From: Uloborus plumipes
Taxonomy: Eukaryota > Arthropoda > Arachnida > Araneae > Uloboridae
Length of the DNA: 64,000 nucleotides
Assembly (NCBI GenBank): GCA_038373865.1
Contig: JAXGGA010002890.1
Location: forward strand, 48,688 to 112,687
Direction: 5' to 3'
Both the position numbers and the translations under genes were made by a program. A model generated the notes under the pieces. The model saw nothing but the letters and a program-made list of their open reading frames with translations, was not told the DNA's origin and searched no databases. Shown one piece after another: positions 1 through 11,650 of this stretch. Every line of letters starts with the position of its first letter. Position 1 is the first letter of the stretch.

Positions 1-368
1 GAGGTCAAGGGCTCACCTGTGATGACGTCATCAAAATGGCCGCTTTTACAAGTAAATACGTTCGTTTAACTGCTTAAAACTCCATCATAGATTCAAATAT
101 TGCAAAACTCAAATATATCATCTGAAAGCTCTTTAAAAGAGCTATTTAGAAAGATTTAATTTTTCTTTCTGAGGTCAAGGTCCCACCTGTACTGACGTCA
201 TCAAAATGGCCACTTTTACAGGTAAATACGTTTGTTTAACTCCCCTAAAACTCCATCATAGATTCAAATATTGCAAAACTCAAATAAATCATCTGAAAGC
301 TCTTTAAAAGAGCTATCTAGAAAGATTTAATTTTTCTTTCTAAGGTCAAGGGCCCACCTGTGATGACG
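1..368. repeat. ~170-bp tandem repeat at window edge
   Basis: There are two full units (1-170, 171-341) and the start of a third (342-368). Each begins GAGGTCAAGG and carries the palindrome TGATGACGTCATCA or a variant near its start. The array probably continues left of the window. Confidence 0.85.
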
Positions 369-1222
369 AAAAGAGAAATCATTTTTTGCAAAATATGATA
401 TTGGAATTAATTATTTACAATACGACTATTTACATCTCTAACTGCTACAAAATCAATTTAGAATGTCCCATTAGAAATCAACTGTGTCTGTTCGTTCCAT
501 CAATTTTTAATATTCTCTCATATATCTCATTCTTCACTTCACTTCAGCTCAGTTCATTTCATTCAAACCAAGAACAGGCTAAAATTAATCTGCAGACGAT
601 CGAAAGCTCAGTTGCAAGAATAATTGACAGAATAAAGAAATGATTGTATTAGTTCATTTTTTGCAGTGTTGAGGATTGGAATAGTAGAAATTTTGTTGAC
701 TCCCCCACCCTCCTCTTCCGTGCGTAATAATATTTTATTTTACTTTATTCAAAAAAAAAAAAAAATCTCACGAGCATATTTTGCTGGATTACAATGGCGC
801 AATTAATCAAGGATTATAGCGATATTCTTTTCCATTCACCTGTCTGTTGCTTTCACTGCTATCCATACTTCTGAGAAATTTTTTTTTCTCCCCAGAGATC
901 ATTGAAAGAGGAATTGATTGTTCATTTTTCTTGCGGATAATGGACAATAGTGTTTTCCATCTGGTTGTATGACACATTTCATTTGTCTGCCATTTCTCTC
1001 TCACTCTCGCTTGTTTTAAATTGATTAGCCACATATTTGACAGCATGGTGAGAAATCATTTAATGAAACAGTGAGAAAGTAGGAACTATATTGAAGCTGT
1101 TTTGCGTTTTGCGGTGAAAAATGTTGGGCATTTAAAAATATCATTCCATTGTTTAAAATACCTCTTTCGTTTTATATATTCAAATTGCAAAAAGCAATGC
1201 GTAAATGCTAAGTTTGAGGTCC
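369..1222. other. Intergenic or intronic, nothing recognised
   Basis: AT-rich sequence with homopolymer runs. Short open frames on both strands (85 and 79 codons) resemble no protein family. Confidence 0.4.
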
Positions 1223-1230
1223 GTCTACAT

Positions 1231-1931
1231 TAGTGGTTACCAACCTGGGGGCGATTTGAGTTCTCAAAGAGGCAGTAAATTCTTAAGGGGCGAAGGGTAT
1301 TTAGAAGAGAAAACGGCAGTAATAATATTGTAGCGAAAACCAAACTTGTAAACATGTACGAAACCGGTTGTTCAGAGTTCAGACAACTAATCACAACTTA
1401 AGAAAGAAACGAATTAAAGTTCAAGAGCTTCCTCCTTACACCTCAGATGAACCTTAGGAAGTATTTTGTCACTCATTGTCAATTCTATGAATTTTCAGAT
1501 TTTCAATTTATTTTCCTTCAAATTTTTAGTTTCAATGATTTTAATTGCCCCAGATTTCAGTGTACAAAAACAGTAATTTCTTGAAAAATGTACTTCTGTT
1601 GTTTGAGCAGTACATTGATGATCTTAGTTAAATGTTTCCCTTCAATTCTTACATCAGTTTGCCTTGTAAAAGGAAAAAAAAAATATAGGTATTTTATTTA
1701 TTTATTAATATTTTTAGTTTCAAAGTGATTGGTTATAATGTTTTTTTTTTTTTTTTTTTGAGTACATTTTATTTCAAGTTAAAGTTAGGTACTGATATTT
1801 CTAATAACATCGATGTTTAACTGCACCAAATTTATGGGTTTTTTTTTTGAGGAAGAAGGGAGGGGAGTGGCAACAGGTGTCAGTCAAGGGCTTGAAGGAG
1901 GCGATGAGCTCAAAAAGGTTGGGAAACAGTG
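1231..1931. mobile_element. hAT-like non-autonomous transposon
   Basis: The element is flanked by a perfect 8-bp direct repeat, GTCTACAT, at 1223-1230 and 1932-1939. Its ends are imperfect inverted repeats, TAGTGGTTACCAACCTGGGG and the complement of AAGGTTGGGAAACAGTG, close to the CAGTGGTT(C)CCAACC ends of hAT elements. There is no transposase reading frame. It is about 700 bp and contains a long T run near 1740. Confidence 0.75.
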
Positions 1932-1939
1932 GTCTACAT

Positions 1940-2591
1940 TATGAAAAAAGAAAGGTAAAAGAACGTATACAAGTACGTAGTCAAGTAACTTCTAACAGCT
2001 AAAACTGATTTTTTTCAACAACACTTTTCTGCAAACACCCGAACAAAGCTTTATCTACAAACGTGAAGAAACTAAGAAATTACCAAATAAATTGTTTTTT
2101 TGTTTTATGCATATTGGTGAAAATTCTGAAAAAAATACAAGCCTAGTGAAGAGTTGCCTTAGTTAAAAGACTTCAACTCAAAAATAATCTAACACAAAAT
2201 GAAGGATAGTTTCCATGGTTGTATTTTACTATCTCATAAGTTCATATATTTCCTTCAATTAGGAAATAAATTTTACTAGTGGATTTTGCTTTATTATTTC
2301 TCTAAATATCTCACCATGCAATGTGATGATGGGAGCCCTGCTTTTATGGCTGATATTGCGAACTTATTTCATTGCATCTAGCTATTCCTGCCGATTTAAA
2401 CAATTGGGAAACTGATTTTTTTTGACAAAATTGCCGAAGGATGGACATTTTTGCGAGGTCACAACGACCTCCGTAACCTCACAAGGAGAGGCCCCTATGT
2501 ATTCATTAGGTAGCTCGCATTGTTTATGAGGTTACGGTTACCAACCATTGCAGAGTAAAAGTTAAACCCAAATATTTTTCTTTTTTGTCAT
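1940..2591. other. AT-rich, nothing recognised
   Basis: No conserved frame was seen. A short inverted motif, GAGGTCACAACGACCTC, lies at about 2455. Confidence 0.35.
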
Positions 2592-2909
2592 TACACTGTA
2601 AAAAATAAATGTTGTTTTTACAGTATAATACAACTAATTTTACAGTAATAAACTGTAAAATTGCTAATTTAACAGTTTATTACCGTGAATTTTAGTTTTA
2701 AACTTTAACCTCGGCTGCCAGTATTATATTGTTGTTTTTACAGTATAATACAGCTAAATTTTATGGCAATAGACTGTACAATTGCTTATACAGTAAGAAA
2801 CTAAAATTTCTGGTTTTACAGTTAAAAACTATGCATTTTACAGTTTTAAATTGGAACCTCGGCTGCCAGTATTATACTGTAGAAACAGCAGTTCATTTCT
2901 TGCAGTGTA
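2592..2909. mobile_element. ACAGTAAA-type MITE, copy 1
   Basis: The ends are inverted repeats: TACACTGTAAAAAATAAATG at the left, and the complement of a matching TACACTGCAAGAAATGAACTG at the right. The interior consists of repeated TTTACAGT/ACTGTAAA palindromic pieces and a GGCTGCCAGTATTATA box seen twice. It has no coding capacity. Confidence 0.75.
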
Positions 2910-3977
2910 CATTCGTTTGCGGAGGAATTGAAGTTGAAAAAATATTTGTTGAAATCCCAATGTCAACTTACTATCCAAAAAAGAAAAAAAAAAAAAGGTG
3001 AATGCGGAGCATTGTTGTCGTTTCTGTGAAGACGAATTCTCCCCTTTGACATCCGCTTCCGTTGGGTAACGTTTGGAACACATGTGGAGAAAAGATTTTC
3101 GCTCGACTATCAGGAAAGGAAGCGAACTTGTTCTTTTTTGTTTATTCTGCCTATTCGGAACCGGAAGAAAAGAGTGTTAACTGTATCTTAACAGCTGGTG
3201 TTTCGCGCTCACTTCTCGTTTGGATTCAGATATTTTGTCGAAATTTCAACCAAGAAGTAAATAATTAAATATTAAAAAATGATTTTCGGTATGCTCTTTT
3301 GTGAATTGTACCAGCATGATGTAAAATTGAAATGTGTTTCAATATTGAGGAAAGCCGGTGCATAAAAATTATTCACTGTTGCTGTACTGTCGTGCTAAGT
3401 GCAAAAATGCATCTGCAGTCAAGCTCAAACTGAGATATAACTCTTTGAAGTTTTGCGCCACCGTGTATTTGATTCAGAAGAAACTATTTCAGAATTTTTT
3501 AAAAAATATTTCCCGTTTTCAAATGACTATATAATTTTGAATTTGGGGAAAATACATCAGAAAGAACCACCTGGTGGCAAAAACTCAATTTTATTTAAAA
3601 GTGCAGATACGATTTTTGTGCTTAGCACGGCAGTATAGCAGTAGTTATTTAGATATTGAGCATTGCCTTCATGATTTTTTCTATTCACTTTCATAGTTGT
3701 TTAACTTTGAGGTGAATTGCTGTTTCAACGAGTACATTTTTATCAGGATCTCTTGAGCTCGATGCCGTATTTACAGGGGGGGGGGGGATTAACCCATGTT
3801 TTTTTCATTTCTGTGAAGTAATTTACCGCTCATTAGAATCCTTATTTGTTAATTTAAGCTTCCAGGTTCTTATATTGTTTCTTTTTGTTCTTATGACAGT
3901 GTTTCTGATAAAGAGTAAGGCCGAACTTAGTGTCCTTTTAATCTTTTTTCCTTACCTATAGTCTGATAATTGAATGG
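2910..3977. other. AT-rich, nothing recognised
   Basis: Short open frames only, the longest under 90 codons and without family resemblance. A G run lies at 3776-3787. Confidence 0.35.
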
Positions 3978-4420
3978 CGTTGGAGATGTATGGGGAGCTG
4001 ACTCATCCGACATTTTGGTTCCAAAACGGTGGGCGTGGAACCACTGGTATCTGTACTCAAGTCGCATTGAAGAAAAGTGGAAGCTAAGTTTGAATTGTAG
4101 CTGCATAGATGACATTTGACATTTTTTGTCTACATGACAAAAACATTTCATAAACTCAGGCTTAAAACAAGTGCAATATGAAAATAGACCTAATTTCATG
4201 TAACATTTCCCAATAAACTGTTTTTAAATTCGAGAAATAGGTTGTCTTTTTCAATTTACCTAATATAGTGCTTTATCCAACTAGTCATAACATAAATTAT
4301 TTTACGCCAGAGCAATCAGGTATAATATTAATGTGTTTCAAATACCTGTAACAAGGCTGGGTCCATGAATGCCTTGGAACCAAAATGTCGGACAAGTCAG
4401 CCTGTTCTCTAAAGGAGTCC
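3978..4420. mobile_element. CCGACATTTTGG family MITE, copy 1
   Basis: The element is about 440 bp with long inverted ends: left GAGCTGACTCATCCGACATTTTGG, right CGGACAAGTCAGCCTG then TCTCTAAAGGAG. Three other copies are at 19449, 41836 and 60223. Short open frames in it are conserved only because the DNA is. Confidence 0.75.
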
Positions 4421-4948
4421 TAGGGAGATGAAGGGGTTAAGTGATAAAACAGAAATTGCGAGTAATTAAAGTTCAAAGTTTTACTGTTGCAGTTGTTGCA
4501 CCTTTTTTGTTTTCTGGTTTTGTCGTTAGTGTGCGAATGAAATTGGCCTAATGACATCTACTTTTAAATGTACCAAGTTTTATTTGCTTACCTTTGTCCA
4601 GAGTGTTCATTTTTTAAAATGTAGCATTGCTCCTTCATCCTCCTAGCCCTTCAATTCTGAAATTCGAATCGTTGTGTTTCTCCCTGTTATCTCAAAACTT
4701 CATTCAGTCCTAAAAGTTCCGAATTTCTAGTTCTGTACTAAGCTTCCAGTTAATTGCCAATTGACCACCTTTCTTTGGGAGTAGCAATTCAGTGGTCTAG
4801 AATTCTTTAGCTTTATCTTAAATTGGGTCAAGTTACATATACGATTCAACAGCTCAGTTTTCTGATTTACTTCTCCGGCAACTTGGATAAAATGAACTTA
4901 CATCGCAACAGCTCACAGTTTTCTAGTTCACTGCTTCAGCAACGATGG
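4421..4948. other. Repeat fragment and AT-rich filler
   Basis: 4430-4515 (GAAGGGGTTAAGTGATAAAA … GTTGCAGTTGTTGCACC) matches, in inverted orientation, part of the element at 25479-25984. Nothing was recognised in the rest. Confidence 0.45.
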
Positions 4949-5400
4949 TACTCTGCAAAAAACGAACTGCTGTTTCTACAGTGTAATACTGGCGGCCGAG
5001 GCTCCAATTTAAAACTGCGAAATGCACGGTAATAAACTGTAAAACTAGCAATTTTACAGTTTCTTACTGTAAAGCTCGAAATTTTACAGCTTATTGCAGT
5101 AACAATTAGCTGTATTATACTGTAAAACAAAAATTTAATACTGGCAGCAGAGGTTCCAGTTTAAAACTGTAAAATACACGGTAATAAACTGTAAAATTAG
5201 CAATCTTACATTTTACAGTTTATTACGGTAAAATTAGCAATTTTACAGTTAAGTGCTGCAAAATTAGCAATTTTACAGTTTACTACTGTAAAATTGGAAA
5301 TTTTGCAGTTTATTACTGTAAAATTAGTAATTTTTATAGTTTAGTACCATAAAATTAGCTGTATTATACTGTAAGAACAACATTCATTTTTTACATTGTA
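4949..5400. mobile_element. ACAGTAAA-type MITE, copy 2, internally amplified
   Basis: It has the same ends as copy 1 (TACTCTGCAAAAAACGAACTG … ATTCATTTTTTACATTGTA), but the interior has expanded. A unit of about 30 bp, roughly ACAGTTTATTACTGTAAAAT then TAGCAATTTT, is repeated about seven times. Each unit is itself partly palindromic. Confidence 0.75.
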
Positions 5401-6167
5401 GGGTAAATTTTAATGTTCCATTGAACAGTTTTCAGCTTTTTGGTTTACTTCATCAGCACCATAAAGTGCATTTAAATTTTCCATTGAAAAGCTCAGTTTT
5501 TTTGAGTTTAATCCTCCAACAACCTGAATTGAATAGGTTATAATATTTCTTGATTGGTTAGGTTTGCTTAAATGTTCTATTGAACAGTTCAGCAGCTTTT
5601 TTACTTCTCCCCAATCTAGGGTAAGGTAATCATATTGACCTGCATTTCGTAATTTATCTAAAGCACCCGTTTAATTTCTACAAAACAACTGCAACAATTA
5701 CGTAAAGGAAAAGATCTCTCTTCTTCAGACACAGAAAAAATATGAAGCTGAATCAAACCAACGAGTTACATCACATTAAAAATAACCGCAACGGGATCTT
5801 TTCATTTCCCTAATTAAGAGGTTGCTGATTTTTGCATTTCCTTGTTCCACGTTTTTGCGAGGGAAGTATTCATACGCCGAAGGACAGTTATCTTGGACGT
5901 ATATCCTTTAGACAAATTATATTGGCGCAAATTATTCATTTAGTTTGGGTTACAGAAAAAAGAGGCATGAAACTTCATTTAGTTTCGAATTGTCTAATGT
6001 ATTTTTTTCCATTGATTACATATCAGGGGTTAGCGAACTCACTAAATGCATGCGAAATACATGGAAGCCAGGTTCTTTTTTTTTTTTTTTCAAAATTTTG
6101 ACATTATACAATAATTTTTTTCTTATTTTACCACCATTTTTTAACGATTCGGAAATACATTTTAATA
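5401..6167. other. AT-rich, degenerate tandem pieces
   Basis: 5405-5600 carries three loose copies of TTAATGTTCCATTGAACAG with CAGCTTTTT…TTTACTTC, a decayed tandem repeat. No gene was seen. Confidence 0.35.
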
Positions 6168-6340
6168 CAGTCGAGCCCGCTTATTTGAATATCGCTTAAA
6201 GGAATATCCCGCTTAATGTAATACGTTTTCAATGTACTAAAACATTGAAATGCATTATTTTCATCCCGGATAATAGAATATCCCGCTTATTAGAATACTT
6301 TTTCGTGGCAAAATGGCTATTCCATTAAGCGGCTTCGACT
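6168..6340. mobile_element. pogo/Tigger-like MITE
   Basis: The ends are CAGTCGAGCCCGCTTATTTG and the complement of ATTAAGCGGCTTCGACT, preceded and followed by TA. CAGTCGA…CGCTTA ends are typical of pogo/Tigger elements. It is about 170 bp and non-coding. Confidence 0.65.
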
Positions 6341-7050
6341 TATCAGTTTTGAAAACTAACGATGACCACAAAAAAATGTATTGTGTTCTCTTCATTCTAT
6401 AAATTAGGATAAAACCTTCCTTAAACAAAAATTTAAAAAGTGGTGGAAGGACATATGACACAGATATAAATTTAAGCATTGCAGTTCAAACTAATAATGG
6501 AAATTAATGGATTGGGAAAATACGACTTATATTTATGTGAAAGTTGCGACTATCGCTGAGAAACAAACTGGAATTGCAAAATGTACTACCCAATTTTTTT
6601 TAGTGCCATAAGCCCCCATGATCTTTTTTTCGTATCTTCCCCTGAATTAGAATAAGCTTTCTCTGTCAGAATAAGTTAATTGGGCCCTATCTATAACACT
6701 TTAAAGGTTATTCAGGCTCCCTCTATACTTATTTTGCAGCACATTATACTTATCATACTTGTTTTATAAATATCTGTGTTAAAAAAATACATTCAATGAT
6801 ACAAAACAGCTTTTCTTGGTGATCTTTTTCCAGTAAATGAATTTCCAAAATCAGTCTCGAAAATCCTCGAAGCATAAGCGAAGATCAGAAAACAAGAATT
6901 GCAGTTGGAATGCCTGCTCAATTAAAAAGGACCCGTGCCGAGTTATAGAGAGGCCTTGGCTCTTTTTTTATTTCCGTGTATTTTCTTGCAACACCCGAAT
7001 TCCTCCCGGGCCGGAGGCAAGTAGGTGTATTTCAGGTTTGCTAGTGTCCG
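6341..7050. other. AT-rich, nothing recognised
   Basis: The only longer frame (start 6837, 89 codons, +) runs into the tandem array and resembles nothing known. Confidence 0.3.
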
Positions 7051-8560
7051 GAGATTCTCCTCAAAGTCATTTCTCCAATTTTATCCTTGATCTATGCCCC
7101 AGTTAACCACGGATCGAGAATCCATGCATATTTTGCATATTACTGAATTGACGTGGAATTTTACCTTGCAGTTAATAACGGTGCATCAAGTAGCTAGCGT
7201 AACTCTTCCTGAGTAACAGCGCTGCTTGTTGTGATGGAAATTATTGACTTTGCTGTAAGTTAAATTGTTGGTTAAGTTTTGCTTGCGTGTGTTGTTTCTG
7301 AGATTCTCCTCAAAGTCATTTCTGCAATTTTATCCTTGACCTATGCCCTAGTTAACCCCGGATCGAGAATCCATCCATGTTTTGCGTATTACCGAATTGA
7401 CGTGGAAGTTTTACTTGCAGTTAATAACGGTGCATCAAGTAGCTAGCATAACTCTTCCTGAGTAACGGCAGGGCCGTCATTTCAAATTTTTCCAGGGGAG
7501 AGGGGGGGGAGCAAAGGGTCCAAAAACAATGCAATTTCATCGGAAAACATCAAAAGCCACGCCCATTTATATGTAAATACATTGATTTCTCAAAGTCAAG
7601 GGGGGGGGGGCAATGGACCCTCTGACTAGAGGTGGATCTTTTGTATCCTACTGATAGACGTTTTGAATTATTGACGTACGTTAAATTGCTGGCTAATTTT
7701 TGTTTACGTGTGCTGTTTCTGAGATTCTCCTCAAAGTCATTTCTGCAATTTTATCCTTGATCTATGCCTCAGTTAGTCACGGATTTAGAATCCATGTATA
7801 ATTAGCATATTAATGGATTAAAGTGCTTTCACCTCGTAATCAATAACGGTGTTTCAAGTTGCTATAGTGCACCTTATGCCGGGCAATGGTGCTGCTTGTT
7901 TTGCTAGGCATCAATGCATCAAGTGTCAGGTGAGTCTTCTCTGCCTTCCTGATTAATATTTTGAATTGTTGGTGGCGCTGTGCTACAAGCAGTTGAATGC
8001 TTTTTGCTTAAGGGTTTTACGTCTGGTCTTCTCCACAGAGGCTTGCTTCAGTTTCATCCTTGATGTATGCCCTAGTTAGCAGCGGGTTGCATATCACTAA
8101 GTTGACGTGAATTTGCCTTGCGATTAATAAGGGTGCGTCAAATATTTGATGCTCCTCTCAAAGAGCAGCGCCGCTACTTGTGTTGGACATCAATGCACCA
8201 AGTTGCTAAGGAATCTTCTCTACCTAACTGATTGACGTTTTTATTATTGGCGCGCTGTACTATAAGTCTTAGGTTCCTTTTTGTCTCCTGGTTTTGTTTC
8301 TGAGATTCTCCTCAAAGTCATTTCTCCAATTTTCCCCTCAACCTATGATTGCTCTAATTAGCCACGGATCGAGAATCAATGCAGATTTTGCGTGTCATTT
8401 AATTAACGTGCTTTCACCTTGACATTAATGACGGTGCATTAACTATTGCACTTTTTCAAGAGCAAAGATTCTGCTAATTGTGTTATGCATCAAGATGCTG
8501 ATGAGTCCTTCCTACCTTACTGATTGATATTTTGAATTATTGGCGGCAGTCCTACAAGTC
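7051..8560. repeat. Diverged tandem array of ~250-bp units
   Basis: Units begin with GAGATTCTCCTCAAAGTCAT at 7051, 7300, 7721 and 8301, with a degenerate unit near 8030. Shared landmarks are TTTATCCTTGA.CTATGCC, GGATCGAGAATCCATG and AATAACGGTGCATCAAG. The longer 7300-7721 spacing is explained by a nested G-rich element at 7469-7630. Confidence 0.8.
7469..7630. mobile_element. G-rich MITE, copy 1, nested in tandem array
   Basis: The sequence GGGCCGTCATTTCAAATTTTTCC is followed by a G run, GCAAAGGGTCCAAA and a second G run before CAATGGACCC. It matches copies at 20213 and 28351 and breaks one unit of the surrounding tandem array. Confidence 0.65.
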
Positions 8561-9734
8561 GACAGTTGCTTTTTGTTTATTAATTTTGTCGCAATTAATT
8601 GTGATATGAACCAAAAAGTCAATGGGCGATTTGATGGTAACATACGAATCAGTTGTTGCATGAAACAACATCCTACGATTGCTTCTTCGACGGATTTACT
8701 TTATAAGGTCTCTTCTATACTGATACAAAAATTGTTATTTAAATATTGTATCTGAAAATCTTCGAAACTGAACTGCATAATTTAGATTCCTCATCAATTT
8801 AATACAACGAAATGAGAATGTAACATACTTGAAATCTTTGTGGTGTGTTTTTTTTGCTACAAATTGATACGACTATAAAAATGTAATTGTCCACGTGTGT
8901 ATTTTTTCTGTCATAGTTTTTGAATTTAGTGCCTAAATATACAGACAATGAATAACGTTGCGTTGGTGAAGCTCTTTCTTAGTACCATACGATTTCCGAA
9001 TTGATGCTGAGTGTACTTAATATCACTCTACATGTAACTATCAGTCTGGTTACAAAGGTTTCTCCGAAACTCGGATCTAATTAGCTGAAGAATGCCGGCA
9101 CTGGGCGTTAGCCCAAGCCAGCGAATTAAAATAAAACAATAAATATGTGGAGGTGTTAAAAGATTAATTATCATTTAATATAAATACATATTGTGTAGAA
9201 AGAAAAAACTGGAAGAAACAACTGTCTAACTTCTAATAATAACATAACAATGCTACTAGAGGATTAAAATTCTTAGAGATCAAGAATAAAAAGTGCTTTC
9301 AGCCACTCTATCGTCATGTTGGAAATAATTTAAGACGGATTAAGTTGACTTTATTGATCTGAATTATGTGAATAAGTTTTGCAGTGCTCATATTAAACAA
9401 GTTTCCGAGAAGTTCGCCTTTAGATGGCGTTGTGGATACATATAAAATATGATTGCTTTCAGTAACGCTATCTAGGAACTGAGTACTCACACTTGCATCT
9501 TCTGTCTACTACATGGTCACTTTCCATTGTCTTTTTTTTTTTACCGCCGGTGACTTGAAACATAAATTAAACGTACGAAAAAATCCTCCAATAGTCATTT
9601 TTTTACCAAACAATGCAAATTTGAAATTTTTATTTGAAGATTTGTTTCAAATATAAAAGATATCACTCAGTTGAATTTCAAACTGACAAACTTTCCCCGA
9701 GAAATGCATCGCAGCGGGATTTCGCTTTTCGAGT
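8561..9734. other. AT-rich, nothing recognised
   Basis: No gene-like frame was seen. GCACTGGGCGTTAGCCCAAG at about 9100 is a small inverted motif. Confidence 0.3.
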
Positions 9735-9985
9735 TGTACCGTACCAAGTGTAGTCGCTCACTGGTGTCCTAATTTCACATTAGCTACCAGTTTTTGTTTG
9801 CTCTCTTTGCTCTATAAGATAATTTTTGCCTAAAGCTTACTTTATTTCTATTTCATGCTGACAAGTGTAAAAATCACAAAACTGCGTTTGATGGATGGAA
9901 TAAACGAGTTGGAAGTGTATTGCATGTTTATGCCGTGCGCAAAGTTTAGAGTCGGTTACTTACTGCTTCAACTGTCCATGTGAAA
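9735..9985 (+). repeat. GATGGAATAAACGAG repeat family, copy 1
   Basis: It contains TTCACATTAGCTACCAGTTT, CTTTGCTCTATAAGA, TTTCATGCTGACAAG and GATGGATGGAATAAACGAG, then GTATTGCATGTTTATGCC. The same ordered modules recur at 29545, 32722, 39366 and 41203. Confidence 0.6.
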
Positions 9986-11650
9986 GACTTCGCCATAAAT
10001 TCCCACCAGTATGCAATATGCATGTGACAATCATAACGTCAATCTGAGGAACAAGAAATTTCGGTCATTATGAACAGCCTTAAGTAATGACCAGAAGAGA
10101 CCAAAACCATCAAAATTGGTTCTAGTTAAGAAAAATTTGCCGCAAATTGCATTTTAACGAGCACTTTAAAGTAATCGAGCATAAAGTAATTACAAAGTAA
10201 TCAAAGCATAAAATAATTTCATGGAATTCATTACTACAGGATTCAGCTAAAAACCTAAATCCATATCAGAATATCCATGTTAATTACCTTGCCATAATTT
10301 CCCCTAGTACGCATTTGCATATGGTAATCATAGCCAACTGAGGAACAGGCAGTTTCGATCGTTACGGGCAAAATTAAGAGGACCACTTCAGCTATGAAAC
10401 CATAAAAATTAGTTCAGAATTACGTTGCATAAACTTCGTTGAATTTCGTTGTGATAAACTTTTTTTAACGATTATTTCAAAATAAATTTATTTGAAAAAA
10501 ATGTTCTGAAATGGTTCCATTCAAAACCGAACGCATATCAGAATATTCATGTAAATAATATTTGCGATCAATTTTCCCAGATGAATTTGCATATGACAAT
10601 CTTCATCAAACTGAGGAACAGGAAATTAGGTCATTATGAACAGACTAAGTAAAAATGACCGAGATAGCCTATTGAAATTGATTCTGGATCTGGATATCAA
10701 AAATGTTTCTCAACAAATTTTCCCCGAGAAATTCATCGCAACCAGATTCCACTGAAAACCAGAGCCCATATCAGGACAACAACGTTAATGATTTTGCTAT
10801 AAATTCCCCCAGTATTCGTTTGCATACGACAATCATAACGTCAATGCGAGGAACACGAAACTTTGGTCATTATAAACTGACTAAATAAAAATCAGAATAG
10901 TCCAAAAGTATCAGAATTAATTCTGACTACCACATTTTTGCGGAAACCTTAATTTCATTGAATATTGTAAACTAATAAATTCTCCCGAGAAATTCTTCGC
11001 GACGGGATTCCGCCAAACACCTGAACCCATATCAGGATAACGATGTCAACGACCTTGCCATTCCCCCCAAGTATCGAGTCGCAAATGACAATTGAAGGGG
11101 CTAGTGGACAAAGGTGATATGTGACATTTGAATTTCGCCGATTTACATAAATTCAAAATAGTGTGTGTTCAATTGTGCTAACTCTCAAACACAATTGAAG
11201 GGGCAAGTGAATAAAGGTGATGTGTGACATTTTTTTTAAATATATCGAAAATGCATTTCGAAAAAAAAAAAAAAAAAACCTTTTCATCGTCATCCATGGT
11301 AAAAAGTTAGTTTTTCAAATATTGTCACATATCACCTTTATCCATTTGCCCCTTCAATTATAACGTCAATGTGAGGAACAGGAAAAATCAGCCGACAAGA
11401 GCCCAATTAAAAACGACCAGATTGTTTCAAAACCATCCAATTTAGTTCAGACTAGCGAAATTTTGTTGCAGTAAACGCGCGCGCGCGCGTTCACTTTAAC
11501 GAATATTTTAGACAAATTCCCCCCCCCCCCCCGAGAAATTCATCACAGCGGGATTCTGTTATATCGAGCCCATATCAGGACAACAATGTTAATGACCTTG
11601 CCATAAATTCCCCACAAGTACGCATTTGCATATGACAATCATAACGTCAA
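9986..11650. repeat. Diverged tandem array, ~250-300-bp units
   Basis: About six units begin near CTTGCCATAAATTCCCC at 9989, 10288, 10562, 10790, 11055 and 11597. Shared landmarks are ATGACAATCATAACGTCAAT, GAGGAACAGGAAATTTCGGT, CATTATGAACAG and CCATATCAGGA. The last interval is stretched by the nested element at 11090-11359 and by CG and C runs at 11477-11532. Confidence 0.8.
11090..11359. mobile_element. AATTGAAGGGGC MITE nested in tandem array
   Basis: The left end is AATTGAAGGGGCTAGTGGAC, then AAAGGTGATATGTGACA. The right end is its inverse, GTCACATATCACCTTTATCC, then ATTTGCCCCTTCAATTA. The left-end motif is repeated once more at about 11192. Confidence 0.7.

Noticed and set aside
3927..4199. 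Similar ~70-90-codon frames at 3927, 42049 and 60230 that look like a conserved protein
   Set aside because: They are copies of the CCGACATTTTGG MITE; conservation is of the DNA as a whole, including its ends.
7051..8560. CRISPR-like spaced repeats
   Set aside because: Units are ~250 bp, diverged and in an animal genome; this is an ordinary decayed tandem array.
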